Source: Haematobia irritans (taxonomy: Eukaryota > Arthropoda > Insecta > Diptera > Muscidae). Taken from it: a DNA stretch of 64,000 nucleotides. The DNA is taken from the NCBI RefSeq assembly GCF_050003625.1, contig NC_134397.1:198235063-198299062 (forward strand), read 5' to 3'. Positions 32,030 through 44,462 of the stretch are shown here, piece by piece. The notes beneath the pieces are model-generated. The model did no database searches. It had not been told where the DNA came from and saw only the letters and a list, made by a program, of their open reading frames with translations. The position numbers and the translations under genes were made by a program. The stretch's first letter is position 1. Every line of letters starts with the position of its first letter.

Positions 32030-32368
32030 AGAGAAATGTATACATACCCCATGCACTATGCTCACAGAAATGTTTGTTTGCATTACTATTCTACTCTCCA
32101 TAGGTAAATATGTAGAACAGTTACACTCATGTATTCGTAACTCTGCGTTTTTTTAGGCATTGAGAACATATGTAATGAGTCTGTATCACTTATGTATATT
32201 ATATGCATTACTGTTATTTGCACATTAGCTATGAATTAAATAAAGAACGGTGTCATAGTACGAGGGCCGATTCAAAAAGCATATATGAATGCAATATCGG
32301 GAAAATTTCTAAACAAAATCTTTCATTTGGGACTGTTTTTTCTGTTTTTATTAAAATTTATTAAAAAG
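32030..32368. other. No gene recognised
   Basis: Spacer between the hAT-type element and F1, A+T-rich, without a supported feature. Confidence 0.4.
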
Positions 32369-34146
32369 AAACAAGGAAAGAAAGTCTAAAGTCGGGCGGG
32401 ACCGACTATATTATACCCTGCACCACTTTGTAGATCTAAATTTTCGATACCATATCACATCCGTCAAATATGTTGGGTGCTATATATAAAGGTTTGTCCC
32501 AAATACATACATTTAAATATCACTCGATCTGGACAGAATTTGATAGACTTCTACAAAATATATAGACTCAAAATTTAAGTCGGCTAATGCACTAGGGTGG
32601 AACACAATGTTAGTAAAATAAAATATGGGAAACATTTAAATCTGAAGCAATTTTAAGGAAACTTCGCAAAATTTTATTTATGATTTATCGTTCGATATAT
32701 ATGTATTAGAAGTTTAGGAAAATTAGAGTCATTTTTACAACTTTTCGACTAAGCAGTGGCGATTTTACAAGGAAAATGTTGGTATTTTGACCATTTTTGT
32801 CCAAATAGGAAAAACATATATATGGGAGCTATATCTAAATCTGAACCGATTTCAACCAAATTTGGCACGCATAGCAACAATGCTAATTTTACTCCCTGTG
32901 CAAAATTTCAACTAAATCGGAGTTAAAAATTGGCCTCTGAGTTCATATGAGTGTAAATCGGGCGAAAGCTATATATGGGAGATATATATAAATCTGAACC
33001 GATTTCAACAAAATTTGGCACGTATAGCTGCAATGCTAATTCTACTCCCTGTGCAAAATTACAACTAAATCTGAGCAAAAAATTGGCCTCTGTGGTCATA
33101 TGTGTGTAAATCGGCCGAAAGCTATATATGGGAACTATATCTAAATCTGAACCGATTTCAACCAAATTTGGCACGCATAGCTATAATGCTAATTCTACTC
33201 CATGTGCAAAATTTCAACAAAATCGGAGTTAAAAATTGGCCTCTGTGGTCATATGAGTGTAAATCTGGCGAAAGCTACATATGGGAGCTATATCTAAATC
33301 TGAACCGATTTCAACCAAATTTGGCACACATAGCTACAATGCTAATTCCACTCCCTGTGCAAAATTTCAACTAAATCGGAGTAAAAGATTGGCCACTGTG
33401 GTCATATGAGTGTAAATCGGGCGAAAGCTATATATGGGAGCTATATCTAAACCTGAACCGATTTCAACCAAATTTTGCACGCATAGCTACAATGCTAATT
33501 CTACTCCCTGTGCAAAATTTCAATTAAATCGGAGTAAAAGATTGGCCACTGTGGTCATATGAGTCTAAATCGGACGAAAGCTATATATGGTAGCTATATC
33601 TAAATCTGAACCGATTTCAACCAAATTTTGCACGCATAGCTACAATGCTAATTCTACTCCCTGTGCAAAATTTCAATTAAATCGGAGTAAAAGATTGGCC
33701 ACTGTGGTCATATGAGTCTAAATCGGACGAAAGCTATATATGGTAGCTATATCTAAATCTGAACCGATTTCAATAAAATTTGGCACACTTGACTACACTA
33801 CTAATTGTGCTCCCTGTGCAAAATTTCAACCAAATTGGGGTAAAACTCTGGCTTCTGGGGCCATATAAGTCCATATCGGGCGAAATATATATATGGGAGC
33901 TATATCTAAATCTGAACCGATTTCTTCCAAAATCAATAGGGATCTATTCTGAGCCAAAACACATGCCAAATTTGAAGTCGATTGGACTAAAACTGCGACC
34001 TAGACTTTGATTACAAAAATGTGTTCACGGACAGACGGACATCGCTATATCGACTCAGGAGCCCACCCTGAGCATTTTTGCCAAAGACACCATGTGTCTA
34101 TCTCGTCTCCTTCTGGGTGTTGTAAACATATGCACTAACTTATAAT
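32369..34146 (+). mobile_element. DINE-1-like family F1, lacking the 3' hairpin
   Basis: Starts ACAAGGAAAGAAAGTCTAAA with the GTCGGGCGGGACCGAC stem, then the ATTATACCCTGCACCACTTT box. The array motif CTGAACCGATTTCAACCAAA occurs at 32841, 32994, 33147, 33300, 33453, 33606, 33759 and 33912, eight times at exactly 153 bp. The 3' part has GTTCACGGACAGACGGACAT and stops at ACTTATAAT, where a second F1 5' end follows instead of the hairpin. Confidence 0.9.
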
Positions 34147-34186
34147 AAAGCAGAAAGTCGGGCGGGGCCGACTATATCATACTCCA
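34147..34186 (+). mobile_element. F1 5' end fragment
   Basis: AGAAAGTCGGGCGGGGCCGA with CTATATCATACTCC, about 40 bp of F1 start joined to the preceding truncated F1. Confidence 0.7.
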
Positions 34187-34315
34187 GCAGAAAAAACGTC
34201 ATCAAAAAAGTAGTCCAGAAGTAGTGCAAAATTGGCGCAGAAGAGATCCATTTAACATGGGTTTGGCGTAGGACGGATGGCCACCATTTCAGCAGCCGTT
34301 GCACTATAGCAAATA
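34187..34315 (+). repeat. Repeat Y copy
   Basis: CAGCAGAAAAAACGTCATCA, then GTGCAAAATTGGCGCAGAAG and CCACCATTTCAGCAGCCGTT. The same order is seen at 45783-45917 and 50098-50260. A short dispersed repeat of unknown class. Confidence 0.6.
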
Positions 34316-34490
34316 TTGAAATAAATTTTGACAAAATTTTCTATAGAAATAAAATATTGACAAAATGTTCTATGGAAATAAAATTTTGACATAATTTTCT
34401 ATAGAAATAAAATTTTGACAAAATTTTCTATAGAAATAAAATGTTGACAAAATATAGAAATAAACTTTTGAAAACATTTTCTGCCAATAA
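34316..34490 (+). repeat. Short 29-bp minisatellite array
   Basis: About five units with the core TTTTCTATAGAAATAAAATT. Confidence 0.8.
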
Positions 34491-35052
34491 TATGTGGTCT
34501 TAAAAAAAAAATTGAAGTATTTCAAATAAATTGTTATGGTGGTGGGCATTAAAATGGACCGATTCAGCCCATACACACAAAAAAATATCAATTAATTTGA
34601 TTGTCAATACAATTAAAATTATGTTTAAATTTGAGCTAACAACGTAATTTGTAAATACAATTACAATTTTAGTCACTTTAGCAACCAACTTTGTTATATC
34701 AACAAAAATTTTGTTATATCAACAAAAATTTTGTTGAACTTAAAATTTTTCTGTAACAACAATTTATTGTTAGCTCAAAAATTATAATATTATTTTCTGT
34801 GTATGCTAGTCTAACATTCTAGGAAACATAAAATGTTTCCCGTAATTGGAAGTTGCTTTTCATTTACAGTCATACCGTATTGTTGATCGAATGAAAAACG
34901 CAATGGAAACTAATTTGCGTAAAAACTTGCTTACTTACAAAAATGTGAAGTGTTTTAATAATTTAGTTTAGCTGGAGTCGGAGTCGAACACAATTGTTAC
35001 GACTCCGACTCCGATTCCAGCAAAATCTTTAGACTCCAACTCCACAGCCCTG
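34491..35052. mobile_element. Repeat Z copy with CAGGGCTGTGGAGTC terminus
   Basis: Its right end is the complement of CAGGGCTGTGGAGTTGGAGT at 35033-35052. A second copy in inverse orientation is at 47165-47475 and a fragment at 58800-58901. The terminus looks hAT-like, an inference without a visible 8-bp duplication. A TIR element (34574-34801) is inserted; the other Z copy lacks it. Confidence 0.55.
34574..34801. mobile_element. AATTAA-type TIR element, TA duplication
   Basis: 228 bp from CACACAAAAAAATATCAATT to ATTATTTTCTGTG, flanked by TA at 34572-34573 and 34802-34803. The Z copy at 47410 without the insertion supports the boundaries. The body contains two copies of ATCAACAAAAATTTTGTTAT-type sequence. 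Confidence 0.8.
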
Positions 35053-37006
35053 GTTGCGAATATGAGATGCAAAACTAGTAGAGTTTTGAATAAATAGAAT
35101 ATAAAATCAAGCTTATGAATCACTTTCCACGGGGTGCCAAGCTAAATTGAGTTAAAAATATTCACATTTTCTCTTATTCAAAGTTAGGTTTTTGTGACAT
35201 ACTATTATACGACTTTTGTGACATACGTATTATACCATGGTAAACGTATGTCGCAAAAGTCAAAGTGTTGGCCTGCGCAAACAGGCCAACACTGCCAAGT
35301 ACTCGGTTTGGTGCCCATAGCACCCTTAAGTAGGCCCGTTCTACTCTCTTTTTGAGTAGACCCTTGGCCCCTTCTCTTTAAACCAAAGATGGAAAAATCT
35401 TCAAAACAAGTCTTAGCCTATATTTGTAGCGTTTGTTCTTTAATTAAAAATTCCATATCTAAGATTAGTTGTTAAAATAAAAAAAAAAAATGAATTTAAT
35501 ATTTTGTAAATGGCGCAACATAACCTATGTGTAATCTTTAATATAACGTAAATATTTTTTTCAGTGCAAATTCGATAAATGAGATCTGTATCCTACTTTT
35601 ACTTTTATCGATCCTAGATTTAAAGCGAGATAGGTCACAACAAAAATGCCTTTACTTTAAAGAAGCCGCATCTCTGGCTCGGAATCAATACCAAAATCTC
35701 TAAAGGACGGTCAAAAAACTTTAAACTAAAGATGCAAAATCATCGAAATAAGTCCCCGTCTATATTTGAAGCGTTTTTATTTTAGATCTAAAGATTCAAT
35801 ATATTGGTTAATTTAAAAGGGAGTTTAGAAACTTTCAAATTCCCTTTTAAATTAACCAATGAAAAAATTTTGAACCAAATAATATTAGCTTTCTTTTAAT
35901 TAAAATTTTATTATTTGCAATTTTAAATGTTTAAAATACATGTCTTAAAATTTAGGTTTCATTATATTTCATTTTTCTCAGTGTAAAGTTTATGCTTGTT
36001 TGCTACTTGCCTATAAAGACAAAAATCATGCAAAATCCCTTCTAAAAATCTGCAGAATTTTTAAAAATAAAATGAAAGCGTTAGGCTGTATTAAGAAACG
36101 TAGAAAAAATGTTGCTTTGGTAAATTTCATACAATTTTTGAATTCAAATTCAACACACTTAATTCTTTGTGTAGTGGGTAAGCTTTTGTTTCAGTGTATA
36201 AACCGGAATCTCAGTGGTGCAGTTCAGTGCTACTTCGTACATTTATATTCAGCAGTGGTGGTAGACATTTGTATATGTGAATATGTATTTATAGACATTT
36301 GTATTATTATTATCGTTATATCATTTACACAAGGACATGGGATATAACATGGATACTTTCAATCCTGCGAACCATATTTACATTTATCCATAAGTTGTAT
36401 ACAAACACTCATACTGTTGAAGGCTATGAAGCGGCACACGACCATTGTATATGTACACACATATACACTTAAGCACCCTCACAAACACACGCAGTTGCAT
36501 ATGTACACACATGCCTACACATAAGTATATGAATTACGAATAGGTTGACAGGATGCATAGTAGGCAGCAAAACATATGTAGCATTTATACACTCGATCCT
36601 TACACCACAGAGGAACATAAGCTTTTTCATGTTTAACATTATGTTCCTTCTTTGTATATAATTTTTTTTTTTTCTGTTTTTTTTTGGAATTGTTCTTTTA
36701 TGCCTATTTCTCAGCTTCATTTTCGCCCTCCTTTGACTCCATGAAATATTTCTTTTTTTTGTGGTATATTTCTTTCACTTCATTTATATTGAAACTGGAA
36801 ATGAATGAAAATATGTACAGAGTTTCCGATGAAGAAAATCCTCCATGTTTTATATCATCAAAATGTCGCATCCATTTCAAATGTGGATATAATAGGATAT
36901 TAATGTAAACTAACTAAGATGGTATGATACCCAACTCCCATTCATATGTTATCTAGGCTGACAGTCTGTTGCACTAAACTCGCTTAGACGATTGATCCAT
37001 TGGAAT
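35053..37006. other. No gene recognised; two hairpins near 35.2 kb
   Basis: 35218-35252 is a near-palindrome centred on TACCATGGTA, and 35265-35292 has an 11-bp stem GTGTTGGCCTG with loop CGCAAA. An imperfect duplication links 35384-35470 and 35722-35825. The frames 36000-36347 (plus) and 36469-36720 (minus) show no recognisable domain and sit in low-complexity sequence; I do not call them genes. Confidence 0.4.
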
Positions 37007-40000
37007 CACGGTTACCTCTCGAGCCAAAAATAATCTACCAAAATTTGGAGCAAATTTTACCAAACAAAAAAGTCATATTTTTGTAAAATTTTATTTCTAT
37101 AAAAATTTTGTCAATATTTTATTTTCGCAAAAAAAAAGTAATAAAAAAACGTCGTTTCATCTCAATGTTTTATCAGTAAACATATTAAATATATTTTAGA
37201 AGATATTCCAAAGTCCAATCACGGTGGCCACAGTTGGTAGAAACTGGTAGATTTTTTATTCTTTGGTAGATTGTTAGTATTCTATATATTTTAGTAGATT
37301 TTGCAAGACAAACTTAATTTTGCAAAAATTTGCTTTAGAAATAAAATTTAGGCAAAATTTGTTATAAAAATAATATTATGACAAAATTTTCAATAGAAAT
37401 AAAATCTTGACAAAATTTTCTATAGAAATAAAATTTTGACAAAATTTTCTATAGAAATAAAATTTTGACAAAATTTTCTAAAGAAATAAAATTATGACAA
37501 AATTTTCTATAGAAATTAAATGTTGAAAAAATTTGCTACAGAAATAAAATTTTGAAAAAAATTTCTATAGAAATAAAATTTTGAATCAATTTTCTATAAA
37601 AATAAAATTTTGACAAAATTTTCTATAGAAATACAATTTTGACAAAATTTTCTAAAGAAATAAAATTATGACAAAATTTTCTATAGAAATTAAATGTTGA
37701 CACAATTTTCTATAGAAATAAAATTTTGACAAAATTTTCTATAGAAATAAAATTTTGACAAAATTTTCCAAAGAAATAAAATTATGACAAAATTTTCTAA
37801 AGAAATAAAATTATGACAAAATTTTCTATAGAAATAAAATGATGATAAAATTTCATATAGAATTAAAGTTTTGACAAAATTTTGTTATAGAAATAACATT
37901 TTGACGAAATTTTCTATAGAAATAAAATTTTGACGAAATTTTCTATAGAAATAAAATTTTGACAAAATTTTCTAAAGAAATAAAATTATGACAAAATTTT
38001 CTATAGAAATTAAATGTTTACACAATTTTATATAGAATTAAAATTTTGACAAAATTTTCTAAAATTTTGACAAATTTTTTCTATAGAAATAAAGTTTTGA
38101 CAAAATTTTCTATAGAAATAAAAGTTTGACAAAATTTTCCATAGAAATAAAAGTTTGAAAAAATATTCTATAGAAATAAAATTTTAACAAAATTTTCTAT
38201 ACAAATTGAATTTTGAAAAAATTTGCTACAGAAATAAAATTTTGAAAAAAAAATCTATAGAAATAAAATATGGAAACAATTTTGTATAGAAACAAAATTT
38301 TGACAAAATTTTCTATAGAAATAAAATTTTGACAAAATTTTCTATAGAAATAAAATTTTTAGAAAATTTTCTATAGAAGTAACATTTTGACAAAATATTC
38401 TATAGAAATAAAATTTTGACAACATTTTCTATAGAAATAAAATTTTGACAAAATTTTCTATCGAAATAAAATTTTGACAAAATTTTCTATAGAAATAAAA
38501 TTTTGACAAAATTTTGTATAGAAATAAAATTTTGACAAGATTTTCTATAGAAGTAACATTTTGAAAAAATTTTCTATAGAAATCAAATTTTGACAAAATT
38601 TGCTATACAAATAAATTTTCACAAAATTTTCTACAGAAATGAAATTTTGAAAAAATTTTCTATAGAAATAAAATTGTGACAAAATTTTCTATAGAAATAG
38701 AATTTTGATAAAATTTTGGTATAGAAAAATTTTTGAAAAAATTTTTTTTTGAAAAAATTTGCTACAGAAATAAAATTTTGAAAAAATTTCTATAGAAATA
38801 AAATTTTGAAACAATTTTCTATAGAAACAAAATTTTGACAAAATTTTCTATAGAAATAAAATTTTGACAAAATTTTCTATAGAAATAAAATTTTGACAAA
38901 ATTTTCTATAGAAGTAACATTTTGACAAAATTTTCTATAGAAATAAAATTTTGACAACATTTTCTATAGAAATAAAATTTTGACAAAATTTTCTATAGAA
39001 ATAATATTTTGACAAAATTTTCTATAGAAATAAAATTTTGACAAAATTTTCTATAGAAATAAAGTTTTGACAATATTTTCTATAGAAGTAACATTTTGAC
39101 AAAATTTTCTATAGCAATAAAATTTTGACAAAATTTTCTATAGAAATAAAATTTTGAAAAATTTTTCCTATATAAATAAAATTTTGACAAAATTTTCTAT
39201 AGAAATAAAATTTTAACAAAATTTTCTATACAAATCAAATGTTAATTAAATTTTCTATAGAAATAAAATTTTTACCGAATTTTCTATAGAAAAAAAAAAT
39301 TTTTTTTGACAAAATTTTCTATAGAAGTAACATTGTGACAAAATTTTCTATAGAAATGAAATTGTGAAAAAATTTTCTATAGAAATAAAATTTTGACAAA
39401 ATTTTCTATAGAAATAAAATTTTGACAAAATTTTCTATAGAAATAAAATTTTGACAAAATTTTTTATAGAAATAAAATTGTGACAAAATTTTCTATAGAA
39501 ATAGAATTTTGATAAAATTTGATAAAATTTTGGTATAGAAAAATTTTTGAAAAATAGAAATTGAAAAATAGAAATAAATTTTTCTATAGAAATAAAATTT
39601 TGAAAATATTTTCCATAGAAATAAAAGTTTTACAAAATTTTCCATAGAAATAAAACTTTGACAAAATATTCTATTAAAATAAGTTTGTAATAAAATTTTC
39701 TATACAAATTAAATTTTGAAAAAATTTGCTACAGAAATAAAATTTTCACAAAATTTTCTATAGAAATTAAATTATGAAACAATTTTCTATAGAAAAAAAT
39801 TTTGAAAAAATTTTTCGATAGAAATAAAATTTTGACAAAATTTTCTATAGAAATAAAATTTTGACAAAATTTTCTATAAAAATAAAATTTTGACAAAATT
39901 TTGTATAGAAATAAAATTTTGACAAGATTTTCTATAGAAGTAACATTTTGACAAAATTTTCTATAGAAATCAAATTTTGACAAAATTTGCTATACAAATA

Positions 40001-42335
40001 AATTTTCACAAAATTTTCTATAGAAATGAAATTTTGAAAAAAAAAATCTATAGAACTAAAATTGTGACAAAATTTTCTATAGAAATAGAATTTTGATAAA
40101 ATTTTGGTATAGAAAAATTTTTGAAAATTTTTTTTTTTTGAAAAAATTTGCTACAGAAATAAAAATTTCTATAGAAATAAAATTTTGAAACAATTTTCTA
40201 TAGAAACAAAATTTTGACAAAATTTTCTATAGAAACAAAATTTTGACAAAATTTTCTATAGAAATAAAATTTTGACAAAATTTTCTATAGAAATAAAATT
40301 TTGACAAAATTTTCTATAGAAGTAACATTTTGACAAAATTTTCTATAGAAATAAAATTTTGACAACATTTTCTATAGAAATAAAATTTTGACAAAATTTT
40401 CTATAGAAATAATATTTTGACAAAATTTTCTATAGAAATAAAATTTTGACAAAATTTTCTATAGAAATAAAGTTTTGACAAAATTTTCTATAGAAGTAAC
40501 ATTTTGACAAAATTTTCTATAGAAATAAAATTTTGACAACATTTTCTATACAAATAAAATTTTCACAAAATTTTCTATAGAAATGAAATTGTGAAAAAAT
40601 TTTCTATAGAAATAAAATTTTGACAAAAATTTCTATAGAAATAAAATTTTGACAAAATTTTCTATAGAAATAAAATTTTGACAAAATTTTTTATAGAAAT
40701 AAAATTGTGACAAAATTTTCTATAGAAATAGAATTTTGATAAAATTTGAAAAAATTTTGGTATAGAAAAATTTTTGAAAAATAGAAATTGAAAAATAGAA
40801 AAATTTTTGAAAAATTTTTCTATAGAAAATTTTGACAAGATTTGCTATAGAAATAAAGTTTTGAAAAAATTTTCCATAAAAATAAAAGTTTGACAAAATT
40901 TTCCATAGAAATAAAACTTTGACAAAATATTCTATAAAAATAAGTTTGTAACAAAATTTTCTATACAAATTAAATTTTGAAAAAATTTGCTACAGAAATA
41001 AAATTTTCACAAAATTTTCTATAGAAATGAAATTTTGAAACAATTTTCTATAGAAACAAAATTTTGAAAAAATTTATCGATAGAAATAAAATTTTGACAA
41101 AATTTTCTATAGAAATAAAATTTTGACAAAATTTTGTATAGAAATAAAATTTTGACAAAATTTTGTATAGAAATAAAATTTTGACAAGATTTTCTATAGA
41201 AGTAACATTTTGACAAAATTTTCTATAGAAATTTTGACAAAATTTGCTATACAAATAAATTTTCACAAAATTTTCTATAGAAATGATATTTTGAAAAAAA
41301 TTTCTATAGAAATAACATTTTGACAAAATTTTCTATAGAAATAAAATTTTGATAAAAGTTTTTATAGAAATAAAATTGTGACAAAATTTTCTATAGAAAT
41401 AGAATTTTGATAAAATTTTGGTATAGAAAAATGTTTGAAAAATTTTTATATAGAAATAAAATTTTGACAAGATTTTCTATAGAAATAAAATTTTGAAAAA
41501 ATTTTCCATAAAAATAAATATTTGACAAAATTTTCCATAGAAATAAAAGTTTGAAAAAATATTCTATAGAAATAAATTTTTAACAAAATTTTCTATACAA
41601 ATTAAATTTTGAAAAAATTTGCTACAGAAATAAAATTTTGAAACAATTTTCTATAGAAATAAAATTTTGAAAAAAAAATTCTATAGAAATAAAATTTTGA
41701 CAAAATTTTTTAAGAAGTAAAATTTTGACAAAATTTTCTATACCAATAAAATGTTGATAAAATTTTCTATAGAAATAAAATTTTGACAAAATTTTCTATG
41801 GAAATAAAATTTTAACATTGTCTATAGAAATAAAATTTTGAAACAATTTTCTATAGAAATAAAATTTTGAAAAAAATTTTCTATAGAAATAACATTTTGA
41901 CAAAATTTTCTATAGAAATAAAATTTTGACAAAATTTTCTATAGAAATAAAATTTTGACAAAATTTTCTATAGAAGTAACATTTTGACAAAATTTTCTAT
42001 AGAAATAAAATTTTGACAACATTTTCTATAGAAATAAAATTTTGACAAAATTTTCTATAGAAATAAAATTTGACAAAATTTTCTATAGAAATAAAATTTT
42101 GACAAAATTTTCTATGGAAATAAAATTTGAACATTGTATATAGCAATAAAATTTTGAGAAAATTTTCTATAGACATAAAATTTTGACAAAATGTTCTATA
42201 GAAATAAAATTTTGACAAAATTTTCTATAGAAATAAAATGTTTGACAAAATTTTTAATAGAAATAAAATTGTGACAAATCTTTCTTTAAAAATAAAATTT
42301 AAAAAAAATTTTGCACTATATTGGAGTGTTCTCTG
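37007..42335 (+). repeat. 5-kb 29-bp minisatellite array
   Basis: A CACGGTTACCTCTCGAGCCA edge at 37007 and a second edge with TTGGTAGATTGTTAG at 37270 precede roughly 170 units of 29 bp. Each unit holds the 12-bp palindrome TTTCTATAGAAA and two AAAATTTT tracts 11 bp apart. Variant units recur in blocks: the variant order at 38911-39110 (GAAGTAAC, GACAACAT, AATAATATT, AATAAAGTT) is repeated at 40319-40500, offset 1408 bp. Open frames on the minus strand are repeat translations, not proteins. Confidence 0.9.
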
Positions 42336-42660
42336 GATGCGATTCTATTGCGGTTACCATGAAGCCAACGTGGTGCAATGGTTAGCATACCCGCCTTGAA
42401 ATTGCTCCATTTGAATATGGAATATGTTCTAATATATATTATGTACTTGTACATTAAATGCCATCGTTTTCTTTATATAAGGAACTTATTACAAATTTTT
42501 CGTAACTGATACCTATTACTAACTTATACCGAATTCCCATAAAACGAACACGACGCCATCCACTCTGCTCCCGTCTTTAGGGTCCTGTGGACGGGTTTCT
42601 ACTGAAGTTAGCAGGCGGAGAATAGTTAGTATGCATGCCTTGCAAGGGTCATGGATTTAA
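42231..42660 (+). repeat. 430-bp segment, first copy of a direct duplication
   Basis: Matches 43251-43680 with a single mismatch seen (42301/43321), offset exactly 1020 bp. It includes the end of the 29-bp array, a GTGGTGCAATGGTTAGCATA piece resembling the SINE A box, and unique-looking sequence up to CATGGATTTAA. Confidence 0.85.
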
Positions 42661-42786
42661 TTTTGAAATTTTAGCAAAATATCCTTGGTGTACTTTTAAA
42701 GCGTATTGTCTTGTTCTTGAATGAGCAGTTTCCATGACCATATCCTACTCCAATAATGAGTAGAATAAAAACCCTACGGGAAATCT
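42533..42786 (+). repeat. Segment with inverse copy at 44463-44720
   Basis: From CCGAATTCCCATAAAACGAA to AAAACCCTACGGGAAAT, the complement is found at 44463-44720 with few differences, giving an inverted repeat about 1.7 kb apart. The inverse copy continues into different sequence after the GGGAAAT junction, where this copy continues into a DD37E transposon. Confidence 0.8.
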
Positions 42787-43200
42787 GTACCTGTTGCTTG
42801 AAAAGCAGCATTTTCATAGCTTCCAGGACTGTCAACCAAGAAATTTACGTGAAAGAGTGTTTGAATAAACGTCTGCTGCCTTTCCTGAAGAAACACGGTT
42901 GTTCCGTACTGTTTTGGCCGGATTTGGCATCTTGCCATTACGGTAAAAAGGCCATGGAGTGGTACGCCACCAACAACGTGCAGGTGGTTCCCAAGGACAA
43001 GAACCCTCCCAACACGCCAATTGAGGAATACTGGGCTATTGTCAAGCGGAATCTTAAGAAGACCATAAAAAACTGCTAAGGACGAGCAGCAGTTCAAGGC
43101 AAACTGGCTTTCTGCGGCGAAGAAGGTGGCTGTACAAAATCTGATGGCAGGTATCAAGCGTGAGGCCCGGCAATTCGGATTTGGAAAAGCGAAAGCCTAA
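42787..43200 (+). pseudogene. DD37E transposase C-terminal fragment
   Basis: Starts inside the gene at the ICTCCLKSSIFIA region, runs through FWPDLASCHYG (second catalytic aspartate) and NTPIEEYWAIVKRNL (catalytic glutamate). Compared with the copy at 46046 it has lost the four residues EFRP just before the glutamate, reducing the spacing from 37 to 33. A frameshift near 43070 separates the last part, ending GFGKAKA at 43198. Truncated on the left; dead. Confidence 0.85.
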
Positions 43201-43250
43201 CTGAATATTTTTCCTGAATTTTATACTAATTGAACTTGAAAAAGAAATTT

Positions 43251-43680
43251 AAATAAAATGTTTGACAAAATTTTTAATAGAAATAAAATTGTGACAAATC
43301 TTTCTTTAAAAATAAAATTTTAAAAAAATTTTGCACTATATTGGAGTGTTCTCTGGATGCGATTCTATTGCGGTTACCATGAAGCCAACGTGGTGCAATG
43401 GTTAGCATACCCGCCTTGAAATTGCTCCATTTGAATATGGAATATGTTCTAATATATATTATGTACTTGTACATTAAATGCCATCGTTTTCTTTATATAA
43501 GGAACTTATTACAAATTTTTCGTAACTGATACCTATTACTAACTTATACCGAATTCCCATAAAACGAACACGACGCCATCCACTCTGCTCCCGTCTTTAG
43601 GGTCCTGTGGACGGGTTTCTACTGAAGTTAGCAGGCGGAGAATAGTTAGTATGCATGCCTTGCAAGGGTCATGGATTTAA
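43251..43680 (+). repeat. 430-bp segment, second copy of a direct duplication
   Basis: See 42231-42660. The two copies bracket the DD37E fragment, so the order is unit, transposon fragment, unit. Confidence 0.85.
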
Positions 43681-43699
43681 AGCCAAGTTGACTTTAGAA

Positions 43700-44462
43700 A
43701 AACGAAATTTTCTTTCATGTTAGTGTACCCAATTTTAACTGTAAGGACACTACGACTTCATTGAAAAGTTTGTCGACTTTTGGACAAGGAAAACAACTTT
43801 ATATCGAAAAAATGCGTCGTCTATGCTAAGTAAAATTCGCATTTGTGTTTTAAGGACATTGAATCTTTGCCCTCACGACAATATTTTTTCAGTACACGGA
43901 TGCTAAAATTTTACTCCGATTTACACGAAGTAAGTTCTTCAAAGGGAATAGCATAAAAATTCTAGCTACGAATACCAAATAGTCCAGCCCGACTTTAGTC
44001 CTTCCTTACTTGTTTTCGTTAAATTTATATAGAAAAAATTTCCACGAAAATATGAATCTTTGAATCTTTGAAATTTTGAATCTTTCCGTTAAAACCGTAT
44101 GTCTATGATGTAAGGCAAATTTTTCTTCAAGTTAAAAAGAACATTTAACATTTTAGAGACAACCGTACGCGAAATGGAACCGATACAAGACTAGACCCTT
44201 GTTCCCGGTTCTAGTAAATGCGTGTGGAAGGGGCCGGTCTGATCTCCCTGAAGCAGTCGTAGACAACCTTCTAAGAACCTGTTTCATATCCGTATCGCAC
44301 AAGAAATGAACAACTTTTGGATTATGTTGAACAATAAATTATTCCAATAAATGTGAAGATTCAATAAGATTTTAATATCGGGAGAGTGTAGAATTATATG
44401 AAAATTGCAATAAACTGGAGCATACCTACTAGTCCTGTGATAGGTCCAATTTACATCAATTT
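43700..44462. other. Repeat relics, no gene
   Basis: 43775-43890 is related to 46909-47000 in inverse orientation (CCTCACGACAATATTT and ATGCTAAGNAAAATTC motifs). 43983-44016 is a minus-strand F1 5'-end piece ending CCTTCCTTACTTGTT. Nothing coding seen. Confidence 0.5.

Noticed and set aside
32841..33930. Protein-coding repeat gene on the 153-bp lattice
   Set aside because: 153 is a multiple of three and leaves frames open, but stops and indels vary among copies, and the same units occur in mobile elements without any start or conserved frame.
36000..36347. 115-residue plus-strand frame as a host gene
   Set aside because: No domain, no splice sites that I trust, A+T-rich low-complexity sequence and a hydrophobic tail rich in isoleucine of the type A+T-rich DNA gives by chance.
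37265..42310. Long minus-strand frames with FYFYRKFCQNFISIENFVKI-like repeats
   Set aside because: They are translations of the 29-bp minisatellite; the same peptide pattern appears wherever the array lacks stops, on either strand.
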